Assembly: GCA_031271245.1 (NCBI GenBank)
Contig: JAISWC010000179.1
Location: forward strand, 1-7,051
DNA length: 7,051 bases
DNA from: Tannerella sp.
GTDB taxonomy: Bacteria > Bacteroidota > Bacteroidia > Bacteroidales > Tannerellaceae
Reading direction: 5' to 3'
Part shown: piece after piece, positions 1-4,929 of the stretch
Layout: each line of letters begins with the position of its first letter
How positions within the stretch are numbered: position 1 is the first letter of the stretch
The notes under the pieces: generated by a model
Told to the model about the DNA's origin: nothing
What the model saw: only the letters and a program-made list of their open reading frames with translations
Database searches by the model: none
Program-made: the position numbers and the translations under genes

Positions 1-557
1 GCTTCCGATATCTTTTGCGGATAAATCGTCTGCACAGCCTTTTGTTGTTCCTCGTCCAATTCACTAAAACTTTTTCCCCATTTCTTTTTTGAAAGATCGT
101 CACGCAATTCCCGATAGGCAGCGGCCAATTCGTTCTGCACCTCAATGTACTTCTGATAGGACGTTCCCCGGTCATTCAGAAGTGAGATTACGTGAGGTTT
201 ATGAATCATCGTCCGTCCAAAAAACGGCACGTCTTCTTCGATCTTTTCCGGTAAATGTTCATCGTCCTGCGGATTGGCAATAAATTCCTTTGCCTTGTCT
301 TTCAATTGACTGATGTCGATAAACTCTTCACCGCAAAGGATGCTGCCATTCAGATCGACTAACAGCCGCAACATATTTCTCTTTTTGATATCTATGGGTT
401 TGTCCAGTGTCTCCTTGTCGGGAGGCGGAGGCAAACGCCTAGGCAGTCCCTGGTCTGTATTCATAGATGTGGTCAAAAGGAAGAATAAAAGCAACATGAA
501 AGCAATGTCAGCAGAAGAAGTCGCATTCACTCCGGGGACTTTTCTTTTTTTGCGCAT
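1..557 (-). CDS. exbD: ExbD/TolR-family biopolymer transport protein, 3' end missing
   Basis: The gene starts at an ATG (555-557) and runs off the left edge, so 185 codons are visible with no stop. The product is a probable proton-channel subunit that works with ExbB in the inner membrane to energise TonB. It has a short basic N-terminus (MRKKRK), then one membrane helix at about residues 16-32. Asp17 in SSADIAFMLLLFFLLTTSM sits where E. coli ExbD has its essential membrane aspartate. A proline-rich stretch (RRLPPPPDKE, from about residue 40) follows, then a hydrophilic periplasmic domain. That domain is already longer than the whole of E. coli ExbD's (about 140 residues in total), as is common in Bacteroidetes homologues. 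It lies 19 bases downstream of the unnamed membrane gene, in the same operon as exbB. Family assignment is firm. Whether the substrate system is TonB-type or another ExbBD user is inferred from context. Confidence 0.85.
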   Translation of the reverse strand, partial: MRKKRKVPGVNATSSADIAFMLLLFFLLTTSMNTDQGLPRRLPPPPDKETLDKPIDIKKRNMLRLLVDLNGSILCGEEFIDISQLKDKAKEFIANPQDDEHLPEKIEEDVPFFGRTMIHKPHVISLLNDRGTSYQKYIEVQNELAAAYRELRDDLSKKKWGKSFSELDEEQQKAVQTIYPQKISE

Positions 558-576
558 TTCTTTTCCGTTTAAATCG

Positions 577-1050
577 TTATTTTCTAAACACTTTTAGCAC
601 CGTTCCGCCGATCATTGCCACTATGCAGATCGCCAGCAGGATGAACATGCTGTAAATCCACATATCCGACACTTTTAACCAGAACGGGGTATTGAAGTGC
701 GCCGAATCTTCATTGATCCCTGGCAATGCCGTCGCGTCTCCCATTGAATAGGTGAGTCCCAGCAATGCGGCAAACAGGATCAGCACCCCAAGGGATGCCA
801 GCGCCGATTTCGGTTTCGTCCTTACAGTAGATACGAATTGAAACAGTCCTAAAATCACCAGTGCAATGATGGTAACAGCGAATATAATATAGCACCAGTA
901 TAGCAACAAGTCGGTATTGACCGGCGCTTTTTGTTCCGCGTTGGGATCCACCACTCCTCCCATATAAAAAAACCCCAACACGACGACACTAATCAGCATC
1001 ATGGCCCATAGGGTCCAACTTGATAATCTTCTGATTTTTGTTACAGCCAT
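577..1050 (-). CDS. Four-helix inner-membrane protein of unknown function in the exbB-exbD operon
   Basis: I do not recognise a named family. The 157-residue product has four clear hydrophobic segments at about residues 12-31, 48-73, 83-103 and 130-152, with few charged residues between them. Positive residues at the N-terminus (KIRR), after segment 2 (RTKPK) and at the C-terminus (KVFRK) suggest that both ends face the cytoplasm. The loop between segments 3 and 4 (about residues 104-129, GDATALPGINEDSAHFNT) would then be periplasmic. The gene starts 9 bases after the exbB stop and ends 19 bases before exbD, so co-transcription is very likely. From memory, a small membrane protein often sits at this place in Bacteroidales exbB clusters. 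An accessory subunit of the proton channel is a reasonable inference but unproven. No signal peptide or catalytic motif is visible. Confidence 0.8.
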   Translation of the reverse strand: MAVTKIRRLSSWTLWAMMLISVVVLGFFYMGGVVDPNAEQKAPVNTDLLLYWCYIIFAVTIIALVILGLFQFVSTVRTKPKSALASLGVLILFAALLGLTYSMGDATALPGINEDSAHFNTPFWLKVSDMWIYSMFILLAICIVAMIGGTVLKVFRK

Positions 1051-1059
1051 GATTGCGAA

Positions 1060-1791
1060 CTATTTTTGATATTTCACACTGTATTTGACCACAATATCAA
1101 GCAAGGTAATCGAGGCGTCCTCCATCTTGTTGAGGATGGATTCCAGCTTGCTTAACAGATAGTTGTAGAATACTTGCAGGATAAGCGCTACAATCAGACC
1201 GCCTACCGTGGTAATCAATGCCACTTTCATACCACTGGCCACGACAGTCGGGCTGATATCGCCTACACGTTCGATTTTGTCATATGCCATCACCATACCG
1301 ATCACGGTTCCCAGGAAGCCCAATGACGGAGCCATTGCGATAAACAGGGTAATCCAGGACAGGTTTTTTTCCAGCAAACCGCCCTGCACGCCGCCATACG
1401 AAATGACCGATTTCTCTACTACATCAATCCCCTGATCAATTCTCATCAAGCCTTGAACAGCAATGGATGCAATCGGACCTCGCGTGTCACGTGCGATGGC
1501 CTTGGCCGCTTCCACATCGCCCTTGTCAAGGGCTTCTTCAATCGCTTTCAGCATCTTGTTCGGATTGATATCCGCCAGATTCAGATAAATAATACGTTCC
1601 AACGCGAAAGCCAAACCTAAAATCAGCGTAATGGCAACTGAACTCATAAAGTCTGCACTGCCTTCAATAAACTTGATTTTCAAAGCTTGATGAAAACTTT
1701 CTTCCACAGGCGCAGCATTTTGCGCAAATGCCATCACAGACGTTCCCAAGGCTAAAATAGCCAAGAATGTTTTTGTAAATAACCTTTTCAT
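1060..1791 (-). CDS. exbB: MotA/TolQ/ExbB-family proton channel protein
   Basis: ExbB forms the multimeric inner-membrane channel that, with ExbD, couples proton flow to TonB. The 243-residue product begins with a basic, hydrophobic leader (MKRLFTKTFLAILALG) ending in AFA before Gln24, which looks like a type I signal peptide site. Membrane helices follow at about residues 49-66, 145-168 and 189-212. The two family signatures are visible: APSLGFLGTVIGM (154-166), matching the E. coli APYIGLFGTVWGI segment, and ALITTVGGLIVAL (191-203). Thr162 and Thr195 fall at the pore threonines known from E. coli ExbB. The cytoplasmic loop (about 70-140) contains the usual EEALDKGDVEAAKAIA helix. It is the first gene of the exbB – membrane protein – exbD operon. 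No Shine-Dalgarno is seen before the ATG, as is normal for Bacteroidetes. TolQ is the alternative name, but the nearby tonB favours ExbB. Confidence 0.93.
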   Translation of the reverse strand: MKRLFTKTFLAILALGTSVMAFAQNAAPVEESFHQALKIKFIEGSADFMSSVAITLILGLAFALERIIYLNLADINPNKMLKAIEEALDKGDVEAAKAIARDTRGPIASIAVQGLMRIDQGIDVVEKSVISYGGVQGGLLEKNLSWITLFIAMAPSLGFLGTVIGMVMAYDKIERVGDISPTVVASGMKVALITTVGGLIVALILQVFYNYLLSKLESILNKMEDASITLLDIVVKYSVKYQK

Positions 1792-1805
1792 AGTTGTCTA
1801 ATTGT

Positions 1806-1813
1806 CAAAATTA
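1806..1813 (-). promoter_or_regulatory. Candidate -7 promoter box for the exbB operon
   Basis: On the minus strand these eight bases read TAATTTTG, an exact fit to the Bacteroidetes -7 consensus TAnnTTTG. The box ends about 14 bases before the exbB ATG, so the transcript leader would be very short. No convincing -33 TTTG is seen at the usual distance. The call rests on one short motif in AT-rich DNA, so readthrough from the tRNA-Ser gene upstream remains possible. Confidence 0.35.
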
Positions 1814-1886
1814 ATAATCTTCTTTTTCTATCTATATTTAGTTGTTAATAAATTCATTCGTTATATAGTTCATTTCCATTTATTTG

Positions 1887-1974
1887 CGGAGAAAGCGGGA
1901 TTCGAACCCGCGATACGCTTTTGGCGTATACACGCTTTCCAGGCGTGCCTCTTCAGCCGCTCGAGCATCTCTCC
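1887..1974 (-). tRNA. tRNA-Ser (anticodon GGA)
   Basis: The minus strand folds into an 88-base class II tRNA. The acceptor stem GGAGAGA pairs with TTTCTCC (one G-U pair) and is followed by discriminator G, typical of serine tRNAs. The anticodon stem CACGC/GCGTG encloses the loop CTGGAAA with anticodon GGA (plus positions 1938-1940), reading UCC and UCU. A long variable arm (TATACGCCAAAAGCGTAT) and the T arm GCGGG-TTCGAAT-CCCGC complete the structure. The 3' CCA is not encoded; the next bases are CAA. It lies between tatD and exbB on the same strand. Confidence 0.97.
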
Positions 1975-1979
1975 TGTCC

Positions 1980-1999
1980 GCGCCTCCCTCCGGAAGCGC
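1980..1999 (-). other. GC-rich hairpin just upstream of tRNA-Ser
   Basis: On the minus strand GCGCTTCC, loop GGAG, then GGAGGCGC can form an eight-pair stem with one G-U pair. It ends five bases before the mature 5' end of the tRNA. It could lie in the pre-tRNA leader trimmed by RNase P. There is no T-run after it, so it is not a standard terminator. Function is unknown. Confidence 0.45.
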
Positions 2000-2002
2000 C
2001 TG

Positions 2003-2009
2003 CAAATTA
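2003..2009 (-). promoter_or_regulatory. Weak candidate -7 box for tRNA-Ser
   Basis: The minus strand reads TAATTTG here, which resembles the Bacteroidetes -7 box TAnnTTTG with one base fewer in the spacer. It lies 29 bases before the mature tRNA 5' end, and a TTAG sits 17 bases upstream in place of the -33 TTTG. The position suits a tRNA promoter, but the match is imperfect. Confidence 0.3.
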
Positions 2010-2031
2010 CGGAAAAATATAATATACTAAC

Positions 2032-2089
2032 TTTTCAGGCTACAAATATCTCATTTTTACTCGAAATATGTTGCCTTATAACCTGAAAA
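2032..2089. repeat. Imperfect inverted repeat between tatD and tRNA-Ser
   Basis: TTTTCAGGCTA (2032-2042) and TAACCTGAAAA (2079-2089) are inverted copies matching at 10 of 11 positions. The inner part extends the pairing imperfectly: CAAATATCTC (2043-2052) against GAAATATGTTG (2063-2073), with one bulged base and one mismatch. A five-base bulge (2074-2078) separates the outer and inner stems. Neither strand has a clear T-tract directly after the stem, so it does not look like a normal intrinsic terminator. It may still be the 3' end structure of the tatD transcript, or a protein-binding site. Confidence 0.5.
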
Positions 2090-2119
2090 AATATACAATA
2101 ACCTCACTTTTTTTTTCTC

Positions 2120-2932
2120 CTAAAACCCAATGGATTGTATATCAAATGTTTCCAATGTGCTTTTTTTGATGGTTTCAAGGACGTCGTCCAGGCTGGTTTC
2201 AAATATTGAGGCGATTTTTCCGGCTGTTTCCCACAAAAATGACGGTTCATTTCGTTTGCCGCGATGAGGCGAAGGCGCCAGATAGGGTGCATCGGTCTCC
2301 AGGAGGATCATTTCCAGCCTTGCCTGCCGGAGCGCTTCGGGCAACGGCGATTTCTTGAACGTAACAGTCCCGTTCACACCAAGTTTAAAGCCGGGTAACA
2401 GCCGGATTTCCTCCATATCCGCCAGCGTGCCGCTGAAACAGTGGAACACGCCCCGCAAACCGTTCACTCCTACTTTGTACATACTGTCGAATATTTCCGC
2501 AAAAGCGTTTCGTGTATGGATGGACACCGGCAGCTGCAACGCCCGGCTCCATCGCAACTGTTCCTCGAACACGATTTTCTGTTCCCGCAAATGATGCTGA
2601 TCCCAAAACAAATCGATTCCGATTTCTCCAATGCCGCAGTAACGGCGTAACGGAAGGGCTTTTTCGATTCGGTTCAACGAAGAGACATACGACGCATCCA
2701 CACTGGTTGGATGCAGCCCCATCATCGGAAAAGCAAAGCCGGGTTCGGCATCACATAAATGAAACAGCGGCGCCAGTGTCGCGACGTCGACATTCGGCAA
2801 CAGGAGCGCTTCAATACCCGACGCCTTCGCTCTCCGGATGACTTCGTCGCGATCGGCATCAAACTCCTCCAGATAGATATGCGTATGCGTATCGATGATT
2901 TTCACATCGCTTTTGAATCCAAACTCCTGCAT
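2120..2932 (-). CDS. tatD: TatD-family metal-dependent hydrolase (deoxyribonuclease)
   Basis: TatD-family proteins are soluble TIM-barrel metalloenzymes; characterised members are Mg-dependent 3'-5' DNA exonucleases, some linked to DNA repair. The 270-residue product has the expected ligands in order: His16 and His18 in IIDTHTHIYLEEFD, Glu103 in GIGEIGID, His139 in PVSIHTRNA, His164 in FHCFSGT and Asp214 in LLETDAPYLAP, followed by SPHRGKRNEP. Length is normal for the family. The ATG at 2930-2932 lies 2 bases after the polyprenyl synthase stop, with a GAGGGA stretch about 9 bases upstream as a possible ribosome site. A GTG at codon 10 directly before KIIDTHTH is an alternative start that would match the usual family N-terminus. 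Closely coupled to the upstream synthase gene, although the two functions are not related biochemically. Confidence 0.93.
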   Translation of the reverse strand: MQEFGFKSDVKIIDTHTHIYLEEFDADRDEVIRRAKASGIEALLLPNVDVATLAPLFHLCDAEPGFAFPMMGLHPTSVDASYVSSLNRIEKALPLRRYCGIGEIGIDLFWDQHHLREQKIVFEEQLRWSRALQLPVSIHTRNAFAEIFDSMYKVGVNGLRGVFHCFSGTLADMEEIRLLPGFKLGVNGTVTFKKSPLPEALRQARLEMILLETDAPYLAPSPHRGKRNEPSFLWETAGKIASIFETSLDDVLETIKKSTLETFDIQSIGF

Positions 2933-2934
2933 CT

Positions 2935-3918
2935 CTATGATTCCCTCATCATCAGTCGCCGGCTCGTTTCGCGCAGCGTCGTCAGCCGTTCCGTCGGCAG
3001 GTGTAACCGTGAAAGGTCGTGCATGGCCAGCTGGTAATAGTATTGTATTTTTGCCTGAACGAGTTCCTTTATTTTCAAATCGTCGTAAATGGCTGTGACG
3101 GCCGCGATTTTTTCTTCCGGCGTGAAGGCGTTTTCACCCGTTGTTTGCTGATATTGCCGGATGACGGCGCACTGCTGTTCCGATGCCCGCTGCATGGCAT
3201 GAATCAGCAAAAACGTTTTTTTGTTGCACAGGATGTCGCCCCCGATGTTTTTTCCGAAAGTCAGCGGGTCGCCGTATACATCCAGTAAATCATCCTGCAA
3301 CTGAAATGCCAGTCCGGTGTGAATCCCGAACCGGTAAAGATGTTCAACGTCATCTTTCGGCGCACCTCCGATCAACGCCCCGGCTTTCAGGCAACAGGCA
3401 AGCAGAACGGCCGTTTTCAGACGGATCATTTCAAGGTAGTCCTCTTCTGCTACTTCCTGCCGCGACTCAAATTCCATGTCGTATTGCTGGCCTTCGCATA
3501 TCTCCAGGGCGGTTTGGGTGAACAGTGTCAGTATGTCTTTCAAAAAAGGCGCGTCCGTCTCGCCTATTAGCTGATAGGCAATAATCAGCATGGCGTCGCC
3601 CGAAAGAATGGCCGTGTTTGGATTCCATTTTTCATGTACGGTCGGCTGATGACGCCGACGGATGGCGCCATCCATCAGGTCATCATGCAATAACGTGAAA
3701 TTATGAAATACTTCCATGCCTAATGCCGGTTTTAGCGCCTTGTCCACGCTTTCACCGTACAGATTGCACGCCATCAGCATGAATGCCGGGCGAATCCGTT
3801 TTCCGCCGATAGAAAGCGTGTACTCAATCGGAATAAACAAACTTTGAGGCCGCGCCTCAAAGCGAATCTCTCCGATCGCCGTTTCTACCATCCGCAGGAT
3901 TTGTTCAAATGACAACAT
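2935..3918 (-). CDS. Polyprenyl (short-chain isoprenyl) diphosphate synthase
   Basis: This is a trans-isoprenyl diphosphate synthase of 327 residues, which condenses IPP with an allylic diphosphate in the cytoplasm. All family motifs are present: GGKRIRP (38-44), the first aspartate-rich motif DDLMD (79-83) followed by GAIRRR, GDAM (107-110), the GQQYDMEF segment (143-150), RLKTA (166-170) and the second aspartate-rich motif DDLLD (209-213) in FQLQDDLLDVYGD. The first motif has no two-residue insertion, and Phe74 sits five residues before it. In characterised enzymes a bulky residue there limits the product to about C15-C20, so a farnesyl or geranylgeranyl diphosphate synthase is more likely than a long-chain quinone-tail enzyme. 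I therefore give no symbol. It is the first gene of a pair with tatD and starts only about 20 bases after the tonB terminator. Confidence 0.92.
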   Translation of the reverse strand: MLSFEQILRMVETAIGEIRFEARPQSLFIPIEYTLSIGGKRIRPAFMLMACNLYGESVDKALKPALGMEVFHNFTLLHDDLMDGAIRRRHQPTVHEKWNPNTAILSGDAMLIIAYQLIGETDAPFLKDILTLFTQTALEICEGQQYDMEFESRQEVAEEDYLEMIRLKTAVLLACCLKAGALIGGAPKDDVEHLYRFGIHTGLAFQLQDDLLDVYGDPLTFGKNIGGDILCNKKTFLLIHAMQRASEQQCAVIRQYQQTTGENAFTPEEKIAAVTAIYDDLKIKELVQAKIQYYYQLAMHDLSRLHLPTERLTTLRETSRRLMMRES

Positions 3919-3938
3919 AGTAATAAACAGATATCAAT

Positions 3939-3970
3939 AAAAAAGGCCACTCACCCTGGAACGGCCTTTT
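3939..3970 (-). terminator. Intrinsic terminator downstream of tonB
   Basis: On the minus strand AAAAGGCC (3963-3970) and GGCCTTTT (3941-3948) form an eight-pair stem with a 14-base loop, and the T-run continues to 3939 (six T). The stem starts 42 bases after the tonB stop. On the plus strand it also ends in TTTT, but no plus-strand gene precedes it. It should end the tonB transcript. Confidence 0.8.
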
Positions 3971-4012
3971 CTAATGAAAAAATTGAGATTACTTCCCCAA
4001 AAAAATTGCGGA

Positions 4013-4711
4013 TTAATTTTGTAACCGGAAAAGAACCGGTAAATTGTATTTTACGCGTACCGGCTTTCCTCTTTGCTTGCCCGGTTTCCACTTGGGCATC
4101 GCATTGATCACACGAATAGCTTCTCTGTCCAGCGAAGGATCCACTCCGCGAATCACTTCTACGTCCACGATACTGCCATCCTTGTTGATGGTGAAGGAAC
4201 ACGTAACGCGACCCTGTATCCCGTTTTCCTGTGCAACGACCGGATATTTGATCGCAGTTTTCAGATACGTCAGCAGTGCCACCTGTCCTCCGGGAAATTC
4301 CGCCGCTTCTTCCACAATGGTAAAAATGTGGTTCTCGTCTTCTTCTTCTTCCTTCACTTCTACAACCTGAGGCACATAAGTCTCTGCCTGTGCGGCGTTG
4401 GCATTGTCTTCCGTCGACATCAAATCGGCGTTTTCCACCTGCGCATCATCCTCCACGACGTTCAACACTTCGGCAACCACCTGTGCCGGCGGTGGTGGCG
4501 GCGGCGGTGGCGGCTCTTCTTCCTGTTTGGTGATTTCAATATCATCCTCGGCAAGGATATCGGTGACTCCTTCACTCATTTCCGCCTTGAACTCTTTTGT
4601 TCCCCATTCGAAACCTACAAACAGAACGGCTAATCCCACAACCACGCCCATTAAAAGGCTCAGTCCCTTTCCTCTTTCCAAATCTGCTTTGGGCGATTTC
4701 TTGATTTCCAT
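4013..4711 (-). CDS. tonB: TonB energy-transduction protein
   Basis: TonB carries energy from ExbB/ExbD across the periplasm to outer-membrane TonB-dependent transporters. The 232-residue product has a short cytoplasmic N-terminus, one uncleaved membrane helix (about residues 17-35), then a periplasmic linker. The linker carries nine prolines in a row (67-75) flanked by glutamates, and a second acidic run (KEEEEDE, 120-126). The C-terminal TonB domain covers about residues 139-232, with FPGG (139-142), YPVVAQENGIQGRV (156-169), SFTINKDGSI (172-181) and the MPKWKPGKQRGKPV block (205-218). This is the Bacteroidetes-style domain. The linker is acidic rather than the long Pro-Glu/Pro-Lys rod of E. 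coli TonB. The gene is monocistronic, with its own promoter box and terminator, and is divergent from porQ. Its exbBD partners lie about 2.2 kb away on the same strand. Confidence 0.94.
   Translation of the reverse strand: MEIKKSPKADLERGKGLSLLMGVVVGLAVLFVGFEWGTKEFKAEMSEGVTDILAEDDIEITKQEEEPPPPPPPPPAQVVAEVLNVVEDDAQVENADLMSTEDNANAAQAETYVPQVVEVKEEEEDENHIFTIVEEAAEFPGGQVALLTYLKTAIKYPVVAQENGIQGRVTCSFTINKDGSIVDVEVIRGVDPSLDREAIRVINAMPKWKPGKQRGKPVRVKYNLPVLFRLQN
4487..4513 (-). repeat. Nine-codon CCG/CCA proline repeat inside tonB
   Basis: Nine consecutive proline codons (CCG or CCA only) form a 27-base in-frame triplet repeat coding TonB residues 67-75. The two codon forms are mixed, which should lower slippage. 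Any length change in whole triplets would only alter the length of the periplasmic proline stretch. Confidence 0.85.
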
Positions 4712-4740
4712 CGTTCTTTCGTTTTTAAATTTTCTTCGGG

Positions 4741-4748
4741 CAAAGGTA
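4741..4748 (-). promoter_or_regulatory. Probable -7 promoter box for tonB
   Basis: The minus strand reads TACCTTTG here, an exact fit to the Bacteroidetes -7 consensus TAnnTTTG. It ends 29 bases before the tonB ATG, giving a leader of roughly 20-25 bases. The -33 region is weak (TCG in place of TTG at about 17 bases upstream). The leader is A-rich with no Shine-Dalgarno. Confidence 0.6.
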
Positions 4749-4886
4749 GGGAATAATTTGACAGACGATACGGTCTAAGGGAGAAAAATGTGGGTCTTTC
4801 ACTTTTTTTGTGATAGTAGGAAAAAAACCGGGCGAAATATACCTTTTTTCGGATTTCTGCGTTATAAGCATACAACGCCAGTCGCC

Positions 4887-4900
4887 GATTTCCGGAAATC
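4887..4900. promoter_or_regulatory. Perfect 14-base palindrome upstream of porQ, possible operator
   Basis: GATTTCCGGAAATC is perfectly self-complementary and lies 29 bases before the chosen porQ start. Perfect 14-mers are expected in well under one in twenty intergenic gaps of this size, so a binding site for a dimeric regulator is possible. A candidate porQ -7 box (TACCTTTT, 4840-4847, one mismatch to TAnnTTTG) lies upstream, which would place the palindrome in the leader. Confidence 0.35.
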
Positions 4901-4929
4901 CGGTGTGTTTTTGCGGGTGTTTTATTAGT

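Noticed and set aside
1887..1974. tRNA-Ser as an integration site for a mobile element
   Set aside because: No integrase gene, no duplicate of the tRNA 3' end and no composition shift are seen in the flanks within the window.
1802..2086. A 94-codon plus-strand open frame over the tRNA-Ser region
   Set aside because: It reads through the tRNA gene on the opposite strand (the FEPAIRF string is the usual translation of a tRNA T-arm), so it is not a protein gene.
2108..2116. Run of nine T as a terminator tail for a plus-strand transcript or a phase-variable tract
   Set aside because: No hairpin precedes it on the plus strand, no plus-strand gene is upstream, and on the minus strand it is an A-run just after the tatD stop.
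4338..4353. CTT-type triplet run on the plus strand as a possible unstable microsatellite
   Set aside because: It only encodes the short Glu run of TonB (residues 121-124) with mixed codons, too short to suggest phase variation.
4073..4633. A 186-codon open frame on the plus strand antisense to tonB
   Set aside because: It lies wholly within tonB, its protein is rich in His/Phe/Arg from antisense reading of Glu and Pro codons, and it has no family features.
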